Virus record (IMG/VR): IMGVR_UViG_3300025646_006475
Location: 1 to 36,891 of that record
Direction: 5' to 3' (one strand)
From: a virus
DNA length: 36,891 bases
A program made the translations under genes and the position numbers. Below the pieces are notes generated by a model, which was not told where the DNA came from, did not search any database, and worked only from the letters and a program-made list of their open reading frames with translations. This document shows positions 1 through 6,519 of this stretch, piece by piece. Position 1 is the first letter of the stretch. Every line of letters begins with the position of its first letter.

Positions 1-54
1 CATAGTCTTTCTTATTAACACCACAAATATAAAACTAATTTTCAAATATTCAAC

Positions 55-71
55 AATGACAATTTGTCATT
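55..71. repeat. Operator-like palindrome
   Basis: AATGACAA and TTGTCATT are perfect inverted 8-bp arms around a single central T. The size and symmetry resemble a binding site for a dimeric regulator. There is no T-run, so it does not look like a terminator. Confidence 0.5.
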
Positions 72-75
72 TTGC

Positions 76-96
76 AATATGTAAAAAATACATATT
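76..96. repeat. Second inverted repeat
   Basis: AATATGTA and TACATATT form perfect 8-bp arms around AAAAA, four bases after the first palindrome. It may be an operator or a weak hairpin. The A/T composition makes chance a real alternative. Confidence 0.4.
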
Positions 97-179
97 TCTG
101 ACATTTTGTCTTGTTTATTGATTTGGCACATTTTTTACAATATGATTCACAAATAAACGTAAATTAAAACAAATATAAT

Positions 180-557
180 ATGTATTCATTACTTAATTCA
201 AATTTAGTAGACAAAATTTTTAGTGGTCTAAACGAACCATCATGGCAAACATCAACTTACACTTATGGTGATAAATCTTATTTTCAAAGAACAACCGAAT
301 ACGGTGTTGAATTTGAAATGTTTGTACCAGGTCTCTCTAAAAAAGACGTTAAGGTTGAATTGGAAGATAACAGACTTTTCATTGAAGCGAAGTATTCATC
401 AGATTTGACATCATATGAAGTAAGTAAAACGTTCACTATTGGTGAACACATTGATACTGATAATATTGACGCGTCAGTTGAGAATGGTGTTTTGAAGTTG
501 ATTCTACCATTTAAGAAAAAAGAAGAAAAGAAAAAAAGTAGAATTGCTCTACTCTAA
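180..557 (+). CDS. Hsp20-type small heat shock protein
   Basis: A 125-aa protein with an alpha-crystallin/Hsp20 domain over most of its length. The family core is visible: a beta strand region with VPGLSKKDVKVELEDNRLFI at about residues 50-69 and the second signature ASVENGVLKLILPF near 98-111. The C-terminal tail is lysine-rich and ends RIALL, resembling the I-x-I/L tail motif used for oligomer contacts. Small heat shock proteins are ATP-independent holdases that keep unfolding proteins soluble, and hsp20 genes are well known in T4-like cyanophages. It is the first rightward gene after the regulatory region and has its own terminator, so it is probably transcribed alone. The start is an ATG with an A-rich, SD-less leader. 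Confidence 0.92.
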   Translation: MYSLLNSNLVDKIFSGLNEPSWQTSTYTYGDKSYFQRTTEYGVEFEMFVPGLSKKDVKVELEDNRLFIEAKYSSDLTSYEVSKTFTIGEHIDTDNIDASVENGVLKLILPFKKKEEKKKSRIALL

Positions 558-561
558 TTCT

Positions 562-593
562 AAACCCCCTACAAAATAGGGGGTTTTCTTTTT
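562..593 (+). terminator. Rho-independent terminator of hsp20
   Basis: A perfect 9-bp stem AAACCCCCT/AGGGGGTTT (562-570 and 578-586) with a 7-nt loop, followed by a T-rich tract, starting four bases after the hsp20 stop codon. Confidence 0.9.
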
Positions 594-618
594 AAATAAT
601 TTTTTATATATTTTAAGT

Positions 619-816
619 ATGACAAATAATCAATCTTTCTATGTAGTTCTAAAACACTCAAAAGTGGATGAAATATCTAAAACAGTTCTTATTAATGATG
701 ATGAGGGAATACCTTATGAGTTTGAAACATTAGAAGAAGCTGAACGAGTTAGAGATTTGTTCCAATCTAACACAACTCATAATAGCGTTTATGAGATTAA
801 GAAAATTTGTGGTTAA
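619..816 (+). CDS. Hypothetical protein, 65 aa
   Basis: A short protein I do not recognise. The sequence is charged and compact. The segment FETLEEAERVRDLFQ near the middle looks like the strand-helix seen in small phage proteins that fold around an amphipathic helix. The start is ATG 26 bases after the hsp20 terminator tract, and the next small gene begins two bases after its stop, so the two are probably co-transcribed and co-translated. Confidence 0.7.
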   Translation: MTNNQSFYVVLKHSKVDEISKTVLINDDEGIPYEFETLEEAERVRDLFQSNTTHNSVYEIKKICG

Positions 817-817
817 T

Positions 818-943
818 ATGGAAAAGTGGGAAATTCAAATTATTAAAGAAACTGAAGATGGTTATTTGGTTAGTGCACCAAACGGTGATACCCAATTTAT
901 GACCAAGGATGAATATGAGACTTACTTAAGTAATAGGTCATAG
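818..943 (+). CDS. Hypothetical microprotein, 41 aa
   Basis: An uninterrupted 42-codon frame that starts ATG GAA AAG TGG one base after the stop of the 65-aa gene and ends TAG at 941-943. The product begins MEKWEIQIIKETEDGYLVSA and continues with charged residues, predicted as a small beta-rich fold. The tight spacing and the lack of any other gene in the stretch support it being real. Its stop codon abuts a TATTTATT box that precedes the next gene. No function can be assigned. Confidence 0.6.
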   Translation: MEKWEIQIIKETEDGYLVSAPNGDTQFMTKDEYETYLSNRS

Positions 944-951
944 TATTTATT
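944..951 (+). promoter_or_regulatory. TATTTATT box before the 98-aa gene
   Basis: GTATTTATTA in sense orientation, only three bases from the ATG at 955. It belongs to the recurring TATTTAT family in this window. The short spacing is hard to fit to an ordinary -10 element. Confidence 0.35.
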
Positions 952-954
952 ACT

Positions 955-1251
955 ATGAGTTCAAACCAAAAACTTGATAAAATACTATCAATGACCAATG
1001 ATAACCTTAGTGTTATTGAGTCGTATATTAATTTTAGAAAAATTTTAAAGGACGCGGGTTTTAAAGAATCTGAACTATCAAATGTTTCAAGTGCGTCTTC
1101 AGATGTTTGGTTAGCACATAGTGAATTAGTGGGTGAAATTCAAAAGTTTAAAAAACAATTAACTACTTTTTGGGGTATAAATAATCAAGAAATTGATGAA
1201 TATCTAAAAGAAGTATTTACTATGGTAAATGAACAAATACCATTAAATTAA
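955..1251 (+). CDS. Hypothetical protein, 98 aa
   Basis: A mostly helical small protein of no recognisable family. It starts MSSNQKLDKILSMTNDNLSV, with a predicted central amphipathic helix around FRKILKDAGF and another around VGEIQKFKKQLT. The ATG lies three bases after a TATTTATT box. The next gene starts two bases after its TAA, so the two form a unit with the KTSC-domain gene. No function is proposed. Confidence 0.7.
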   Translation: MSSNQKLDKILSMTNDNLSVIESYINFRKILKDAGFKESELSNVSSASSDVWLAHSELVGEIQKFKKQLTTFWGINNQEIDEYLKEVFTMVNEQIPLN

Positions 1252-1252
1252 T

Positions 1253-1498
1253 ATGGCAATTTTAAGTGAAAAAATAGAAGGAACAAAAATCTTCAATGAA
1301 GTTCAATCTTCAAATTTGGTAAGAACCGAATATGATACCGAAAATTCTAAAATGATTGCGGAATTTAAAAATGGTACCAAGTATGAATATGAAGAAGTAC
1401 CACATAAAGTTTATGCACAATTCAGACTTGCTGAATCACAAGGAAACTTCTTTAACACAAAAATTTCAAAGGTTTATAAATACAAAAAAGTATCCTAA
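1253..1498 (+). CDS. KTSC-domain protein
   Basis: An 81-aa protein that is essentially one KTSC domain. Features visible: an SSNLVRTEYD strand at about residues 19-28, the FKNGTKYEYEEVPHKVYAQF core at about 38-57, and a late G-x-FFN..I..VYKY segment. The KTSC family is a short domain of unknown biochemical role found alone or fused to other proteins in bacteria and phages; it is often suggested to bind nucleic acid. It follows the 98-aa gene with a one-base gap. No catalytic residues can be claimed. Confidence 0.8.
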   Translation: MAILSEKIEGTKIFNEVQSSNLVRTEYDTENSKMIAEFKNGTKYEYEEVPHKVYAQFRLAESQGNFFNTKISKVYKYKKVS

Positions 1499-1511
1499 AC
1501 ATTTTTCTGAG

Positions 1512-1519
1512 TATTTATA
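1512..1519 (+). promoter_or_regulatory. TATTTATA box before the nucleotidyltransferase gene
   Basis: GTATTTATAG, sense orientation, four bases before the ATG at 1524 and 13 bases after the KTSC stop codon. Confidence 0.4.
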
Positions 1520-1523
1520 GGTA

Positions 1524-2276
1524 ATGCCAAAATACTCCGACATATTATCATCATTTAAGTCTCAGGAAACTTTAAGCCCTATTATTTGGAATGATGTTAA
1601 AACAGACAATCCAGTATTAAAACCCCACATTAGAAAAGCATTACTTTTAATCGCCGAAGAATTTGTTAATTTTTTGGATGTTGATTTTTTTATTGATGAT
1701 ATAACATTCACAGGTTCATTAGCAAATTTTAACTGGTCTGAATTCTCAGACATTGATTTACATGTATTAGTTGATTTTACTCAGTTTGATGAAAACGATA
1801 GAGAAATGTATAAAGAATTATTTTCTCTAAAGAAAACATTATTTAATTCAACTCACAATATTAGTGTTAAAGGATATGAAGTTGAACTTTACGCTCAAGA
1901 CATAACTGAATCACATTTTTCAACAGGGGTTTATTCTGTAATGTTTGATAGGTGGATTGCACCACCTGAAAAAGAAAAATTTAATGTTGATAAAGGGTTG
2001 TTATTGACAAAGGTAGAATCTTGGATGAATAAAATTGATGAAGTTTTAAATGAAACAAAACAAGAGGAATTAGATGATGCTTTAAAAATTATTGACGATT
2101 TTAAAGATAAATTAAAAAGATATAGAAGTGCGGGGTTAGAAAAAGGTGGTGAGTATTCATACGAAAATTTGACATTCAAATTCTTAAGAAGAAATGGATA
2201 TATTCAGAAATTATTTGATTTTAAAAATCAATTAATAGATAAAAGACTATCATTAGAAAGCGAAGAAGTAGAATAA
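1524..2276 (+). CDS. Nucleotidyltransferase-fold protein
   Basis: A 250-aa protein with the signature of the pol-beta nucleotidyltransferase superfamily. FTGSLANFNWSEFSDIDLHV (residues 62-81) gives the Gly-Ser pair at 64-65 and the metal-binding DxD at 76 and 78. A third acid is plausible at Glu119 or Glu121 in GYEVELY. The family transfers a nucleotide to protein, RNA or small molecules. The target cannot be read from sequence, and MNT-type antitoxins or AMPylating enzymes are possible relatives. The C-terminal half is helical and rich in lysine and glutamate. It is preceded by a TATTTATA box. Confidence 0.75.
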   Translation: MPKYSDILSSFKSQETLSPIIWNDVKTDNPVLKPHIRKALLLIAEEFVNFLDVDFFIDDITFTGSLANFNWSEFSDIDLHVLVDFTQFDENDREMYKELFSLKKTLFNSTHNISVKGYEVELYAQDITESHFSTGVYSVMFDRWIAPPEKEKFNVDKGLLLTKVESWMNKIDEVLNETKQEELDDALKIIDDFKDKLKRYRSAGLEKGGEYSYENLTFKFLRRNGYIQKLFDFKNQLIDKRLSLESEEVE

Positions 2277-2300
2277 TTTGCTTATTTGGTAATAAAGATA

Positions 2301-2308
2301 TATTTATA
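2301..2308 (+). promoter_or_regulatory. TATTTATA box before the 56-aa gene
   Basis: ATATTTATAA, sense orientation, 13 bases before the ATG at 2322. It lies just after the stop of a co-directional gene, so an antisense reading is unlikely. Confidence 0.45.
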
Positions 2309-2321
2309 AAGAAAAAACATT

Positions 2322-2492
2322 ATGGCAACTAGAGATGCTGGTCAATATGATTACGACCCAGGTTCATTTTCAGGAGGTACCGCACCTGCTCCGATTCCTT
2401 ATCCACAGTATGGTGACCCACTTTCTGCAGATACTGCCGTTGTACAAACTACCGTTGTAGCCTTGGGAGGGTTCAACGGATTAAACAATTAA
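2322..2492 (+). CDS. Small protein, 56 aa
   Basis: An uninterrupted 57-codon frame starting ATG GCA ACT AGA and ending TAA. The product begins MATRDAGQYDYDPGSFSG and has a Pro/Tyr-rich middle (APAPIPYPQYGDP) and a hydrophobic C-terminus (TTVVALGGFNGLN). It fills an otherwise empty 230-base gap, has a TATTTATA box at a normal promoter distance, and uses more GC-rich, optimal-looking codons than its neighbours, as the capsid gene does. I read it as a small, well-expressed late protein, possibly virion-associated. No family is recognised. Confidence 0.65.
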   Translation: MATRDAGQYDYDPGSFSGGTAPAPIPYPQYGDPLSADTAVVQTTVVALGGFNGLNN

Positions 2493-2512
2493 GAAATAAA
2501 GAAAACAAAAAT

Positions 2513-3781
2513 ATGGCTGACTTAAAACCAATTGGAAGTGAAAAATTAACAGGTTCTGATAAAATCAGAAGAATTATGGAAATTGCCACGTATAAAGAGC
2601 ATTTACCAAATCCAGTTAATGAAAATTCATCAAATAGTTATAACATAACATTGGCTGACGGATATAATTATACCATCGTTAAAGAGAAGAATGGTTATGT
2701 TATTAAAAAAGGATTAAATGAATCTGTTGATTATATGGAACCAATGAAGAATAGAAAATACTATACTTCATATTCTCAAGCATTCAAAAGATTGAATTTA
2801 ATTGCTAAAGAAGTTAACACTTTGTTTGAAAACGAAGAGAATGTAAACTTATTTAATAATACAATTTCAGAACAAGACAAGAAATATGTTTTGAAAACAC
2901 CAAAACCAGAACCAGCTCCTGAGCCAGCACCTGAACCTGCAATGGATGACATGCCAGTTGACGATGCGGGTGCAGACGAATTTGGTGCTGAAATGGATGT
3001 TGATACACCTGAAGGTGATATGGATGTTGAAATGGATGCTGAAGTTGAAGATTCATCTGCAGAGGAAGATGTTGATTTCAAACAGATTCAAAAGTTGACA
3101 GGTAAGTTAGGTCAGAAAATTAGAACAATGAATGATACCGTTGGTATGACATCAGAAGATATCAAGTATGTAATGAATTCTATTATTTCAGCATTAGATT
3201 TGGAAAAATTAGATGATGAAGATAAAGAAGATATTTTAAACAAACTTGAAGGTGAAGAAGCTGATTACGGTATGGATGATACTGAAAATTTAGATATCTC
3301 AGCGGATGATGAGTTAGACTTTGATATGGATGAAATGCCTGCTGACGAAGAACCTGAAATGGGTGAAAACTTTTTAGGTAGAATAGCAACAGGTTATGTG
3401 GCATCTAAATTGAGAGAAGAAGAACCAATGGAAATGGAAGAACCTTCACACGATGATAGAGTTTCACAAATAATGGATTCAATCTTCAACGAATCTACTG
3501 TTGATAAAGTATTATCATCATACTTTAAAGAGAGTGGTGACGAAAAAAGAATGAAACAAGAAAAAAGAGCTAAGAAACTTATTGAAAATAAGATAAATAA
3601 AAAATCATTGATGGAAGAAGTTAAAAGTTTGTCAGAAACAGTTGAACAAGAATTGGCTTCAGATTTCATTTTAAAAGAAAACCCTGATTTTAAATTTATC
3701 GGAAAAACAAACAAAAAGAATTTAGTTTTTGAATATAAAGGTCAACAGATTAAAGTAAGTCCAAAAGGTGAAATTTTATGA
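2513..3781 (+). CDS. Large acidic low-complexity protein, probable late or structural
   Basis: A 422-aa protein in three parts. The N-terminal ~130 residues look folded. A middle stretch (about 130-195) has a Pro-Glu-Ala-Pro repeat followed by a strongly acidic, Met/Asp/Glu-rich segment. The C-terminal part has basic helices (KRAKKLIENKINKKS) and ends in a compact strand unit, FEYKGQQIKVSPKGEIL. Acidic helix-rich proteins next to phage terminase and portal genes are often scaffold or core components, but I do not recognise a family, so that role is inference. Its stop overlaps the next start as ATGA. Confidence 0.75.
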   Translation: MADLKPIGSEKLTGSDKIRRIMEIATYKEHLPNPVNENSSNSYNITLADGYNYTIVKEKNGYVIKKGLNESVDYMEPMKNRKYYTSYSQAFKRLNLIAKEVNTLFENEENVNLFNNTISEQDKKYVLKTPKPEPAPEPAPEPAMDDMPVDDAGADEFGAEMDVDTPEGDMDVEMDAEVEDSSAEEDVDFKQIQKLTGKLGQKIRTMNDTVGMTSEDIKYVMNSIISALDLEKLDDEDKEDILNKLEGEEADYGMDDTENLDISADDELDFDMDEMPADEEPEMGENFLGRIATGYVASKLREEEPMEMEEPSHDDRVSQIMDSIFNESTVDKVLSSYFKESGDEKRMKQEKRAKKLIENKINKKSLMEEVKSLSETVEQELASDFILKENPDFKFIGKTNKKNLVFEYKGQQIKVSPKGEIL

Positions 3782-4185
3782 ATTATCTAATTTATGTTAA
3801 TGGTTTAGGCCCTAACTATAAAGGAGATAATATGTATGAATTTATCTTTTCAGATGATTTGGATGTTTGGGGTGAAGAGTGGGACTCAAAACCCGCACAC
3901 GGAAATCCACAACCACCTGAATTGGAACATATAAGAAAAGTCGGAGTTTTAAAAAACACTCAAGTTGAATTTGAGTTGATTCAAAACTCCGATTTTTTTG
4001 GTTTTACAGATGCCATGGAAGATGTAATTGCACTTGCTTGGGAAACTGATGAAACTTGTGAAAATAAAACCAGACTTGTTTTTAGGTTTGGTGAAACCGA
4101 AAAATCCGTAATGGATAAACTATATGAAAGAGATTTAGTTCTCCAAATTGATAAAGAATCTGAATATGAAATCAAAAAGAATTGA
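3778..4185 (+). CDS. Hypothetical protein, 135 aa
   Basis: An acidic protein beginning MNYLIYVNGLGPNYKGDNMY, with DDLDVWGEEWDSKPAHGNPQ near residues 26-45. It looks like a single alpha/beta domain rich in aromatic residues. It is translationally coupled to the preceding gene through an ATGA overlap, and its 3' end overlaps the next gene by 20 bases. This suggests the group of acidic proteins is made together. No function is recognised. Confidence 0.75.
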   Translation: MNYLIYVNGLGPNYKGDNMYEFIFSDDLDVWGEEWDSKPAHGNPQPPELEHIRKVGVLKNTQVEFELIQNSDFFGFTDAMEDVIALAWETDETCENKTRLVFRFGETEKSVMDKLYERDLVLQIDKESEYEIKKN

Positions 4186-5101
4186 AAAATTAATCCAATC
4201 GGGTTTGAGTGAAAAACTACTTAATAGTTTAAACGAAGGACAGATTAATGCCTTGTATAAAAAGTTAGTGTCTGAAGTTACGATGGTAAACGCAAATGAC
4301 ACTGCGACTATTGATAAATTAAAATCTGAAAAGAAACCTTTTGAGGTTTATGAACAGGATGATGCTGATGACGATGCCAATTCTTTAGAAAAAGAAAGTG
4401 GTTATGACCCAAATGCCGGTAATTCTGTTGGGAATGATGACGGACCTAGTGCTAATGATGGATATAATAATGCGGATGACGGCATGGATGAAGGTGAAAT
4501 TAAAGAAAAAGCGGTGTCACAACAACAACAGAAGTTTTTTGGTGTTGTAAAGGCAATGCAAAAAGGTGATATACCAATGAAAGGTAAAGCTGGTGAAGCC
4601 GCTAAAGAAATGTCTAAGAAAGATGTTACAGATTTTGCAGAAACACCACATGAAGGATTACCAAAAAAAGTTTCTAAAAAAGAAAGTAAAGAAGGTATGA
4701 AAATGAGTAAACCCATTGGTAAAGTTGTTTCTGTAAAAAAATCAGAATCTAAAGAAGCAACTGGTTCAGGAGCATCAGGAAGTTTTTCAGCACCATTATT
4801 TGGTGAAAAAGAAAATGTAAAAGAAAATTTTGAAAAGTTAATTGAAAGTCGTATAATTGCGTTAGTAGAAAAACATATTAATCCAAAAATGACTAAAAAA
4901 GAACTTTTACAATATTTGTCTGAAGCTCCCGCAGCTCCTGTTAAAGAACCGAAAGTTGTTCCTAAAACAAAACCAGGTACAAGACCAAGTCCTTACAAAA
5001 ACCCAAATCCTGGTACAAATCCGGCACCAAAAGCAAATAAAGAAGAACTTAAAAATAAGTTCATTGAAATGATAATGCAAGTATTGAGTAATGGCAAATA
5101 A
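4166..5101 (+). CDS. Acidic/basic low-complexity protein, probable late or structural
   Basis: A 311-aa protein. I chose the ATG at 4166 because the frame upstream of it opens only with a TTG that would deepen the overlap with the previous gene; from 4166 the protein starts MKSKRIEKLIQSGLSEKLLN, a clear amphipathic helix. The middle is Asp/Asn/Gly-rich, followed by a Lys/Ser-rich stretch. A second helix (about 225-260) contains NFEKLIESRIIALVEKHI. A Pro/Lys-rich linker leads to a short C-terminal helix ending MIMQVLSNGK. The pattern of terminal helices joined by disordered linkers fits a scaffold or internal head protein, but that is inference. Confidence 0.75.
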   Translation: MKSKRIEKLIQSGLSEKLLNSLNEGQINALYKKLVSEVTMVNANDTATIDKLKSEKKPFEVYEQDDADDDANSLEKESGYDPNAGNSVGNDDGPSANDGYNNADDGMDEGEIKEKAVSQQQQKFFGVVKAMQKGDIPMKGKAGEAAKEMSKKDVTDFAETPHEGLPKKVSKKESKEGMKMSKPIGKVVSVKKSESKEATGSGASGSFSAPLFGEKENVKENFEKLIESRIIALVEKHINPKMTKKELLQYLSEAPAAPVKEPKVVPKTKPGTRPSPYKNPNPGTNPAPKANKEELKNKFIEMIMQVLSNGK

Positions 5102-6461
5102 GAAAAAAAATATCCAAGAGGCTCCTATTGATTATGGAGATAGACCTGAAAGAATGAGTAGGTCTATTGAAGATAGACTTAGAAAAGGTGAAACTATTTT
5201 TAAAGGTAATCCTGCAATTCCGTCTGAGAAATCTAAATTCACAGACCCTATGGGTAGAGAAAAAGAAAGTACTTCTATTGAAAAATTGGCTGCTGACAGA
5301 TTCAGTGAAATAGTAACTAAAGTTAGAGATATTACAGGTCTTGAAGATTTAACAAGACAAGACATGATTGAATATCTAATACAAAACATGATGCAGGCAT
5401 TCATGCAAGCCGGAGCCATTGAATCAAGACATAGAAGAGAGTTAGAAGAATTGGCAATAAAATCTGTTATGGAAGAGAAAAATCTACCTGAAGGTTCTTT
5501 TGTTATTGACGCAAAAATCGTTGGTCCTCATGACATTGATACATCAAGAATGAGAAGAAGACCTGAGGAAGATGAAGATGAGTCTACGGACGAACAAGGT
5601 AATGAACCAATGGATTTTCCAAACTTTGATGTTAGTTCATTAACTGATGAAGAAACTTTTGAATTAGAAAAACACAAAAGAACAATCATCAATGCTTTAA
5701 TTCAAGGTAGTGCTAAGAGAGACCATTACTTGTTTGAAAAACCATCAGTAGTAAGTGAACTTAACAATATTGATGGTAGTTTAGTACCTCTTTATAAGAG
5801 AATAATGGCTATCAATGATTTGTTTTATTGGACACACGATGAAATGATTAAAAGAATGTCACAGACAGGTATAGGTGTTGCTGGTAGTGTAGAATTAGGA
5901 GATTCTGATGAAGGTGGTGAAGAAGAAGGTGCCGATACTAAAATTATTGCTAGAGGTGGTAACTTCCCAATTTTAACACATGAAATTTCAAAAGGTGTTG
6001 AAGAAGCGTTTGGTAGAGCTGGTTTACCTAAAGACCCTGAAATGGCACAAAAAGTTATGGGTCAAACTGATATATTAACATACGAACCTGACCAATTAAG
6101 ATTGGGTCCTGCAATGGTTAAGAAATTAAGATTTGCATTACCTGATGAATTATATGACCCCGAGTCAGGTGACTTAATGAACTGGTTCAAGTTTACATTA
6201 TATGCAATTGATGCTGAGGAGTTCTTAAAAATTATGAGTAGGGTTTTATCTGACAATCCAAGTATGCAAGACATGGCAAAAAAAGATTTAGGTAGAATTT
6301 TACAAGACGCTAAGAAAGCAAAAATGAAGTATGAAGAAGGTGATGACGATGATGATTACGAAAGTGATGATGAGGATGTTATCTCACCTGATGACGATGG
6401 AGGATTTGAGGATTTAGACGACTTTTTAGGTGGTCTAGGTATTGACCGTTCAAAAGACTAA
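5091..6461 (+). CDS. Unknown 456-aa protein upstream of terminase
   Basis: This protein overlaps the preceding gene by 11 bases. Residues about 50-140 are helical (LEDLTRQDMIEYLIQNMMQA), the middle region to about 390 appears folded, and the C-terminus is an extreme acidic tail with runs of Asp and Glu that ends DDFLGGLGIDRSKD. It is the last gene before the terminator that precedes the terminase gene. In T4 the small terminase gene sits directly before gene 17, but this protein is much larger than gp16 and I see no gp16 motif. A conserved structural or DNA-packaging-associated protein is the most I would suggest. Confidence 0.75.
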   Translation: MANKKKNIQEAPIDYGDRPERMSRSIEDRLRKGETIFKGNPAIPSEKSKFTDPMGREKESTSIEKLAADRFSEIVTKVRDITGLEDLTRQDMIEYLIQNMMQAFMQAGAIESRHRRELEELAIKSVMEEKNLPEGSFVIDAKIVGPHDIDTSRMRRRPEEDEDESTDEQGNEPMDFPNFDVSSLTDEETFELEKHKRTIINALIQGSAKRDHYLFEKPSVVSELNNIDGSLVPLYKRIMAINDLFYWTHDEMIKRMSQTGIGVAGSVELGDSDEGGEEEGADTKIIARGGNFPILTHEISKGVEEAFGRAGLPKDPEMAQKVMGQTDILTYEPDQLRLGPAMVKKLRFALPDELYDPESGDLMNWFKFTLYAIDAEEFLKIMSRVLSDNPSMQDMAKKDLGRILQDAKKAKMKYEEGDDDDDYESDDEDVISPDDDGGFEDLDDFLGGLGIDRSKD

Positions 6462-6487
6462 GAGATACTAATCACATAATAGAAAAG

Positions 6488-6519
6488 AACCTTATATTTA
6501 TTGATATAAGGTTTTTTTT
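6488..6519 (+). terminator. Terminator abutting the terminase start codon
   Basis: A perfect 10-bp stem AACCTTATAT/ATATAAGGTT (6488-6497 and 6504-6513) with loop TTATTG, followed by an unbroken T-run ending at 6519. The terminase ATG begins at 6520 with no spacer. Confidence 0.85.
6495..6502 (+). promoter_or_regulatory. TATTTATT box inside the terminator hairpin
   Basis: TATTTATT spans the end of the left stem arm and the loop of the terminator, 17 bases before the terminase ATG. It may start the terminase transcript within the terminator of the preceding unit. Confidence 0.3.

Larger units (their letters stand above)
1..179. promoter_or_regulatory. Regulatory intergenic region upstream of hsp20
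   Basis: No gene is visible here. The region is very AT-rich and contains two inverted repeats (55-71 and 76-96) and a direct repeat TTTnCAATATG at 71-81 and 134-144. Bases 1-3 read CAT, which would be the start codon of a leftward gene lying outside the window. That, with the repeats, would make this a divergent control region, but one codon is not proof. A TATATTTG element, matching the Bacteroidota -7 consensus TAnnTTTG, lies on the minus strand at 24-31 and points at that start. Confidence 0.45.

Noticed and set aside
2776-3081. Leftward open frames within the 422-aa gene (2776-3081 and 2853-3056)
   Set aside because: They are Ser/Ala/Gly- or Gln/His-rich mirror images of the acidic coding repeats on the other strand, with no independent start signal.
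4148-4165. TTG start extending the 311-aa protein
   Set aside because: An ATG at 4166 reduces the overlap with the preceding gene, and the added residues show no conserved pattern.
6508-6511. AAGG as a Shine-Dalgarno sequence for terminase
   Set aside because: It lies in the terminator stem, and no other gene in the window has a convincing SD, so it is probably incidental.
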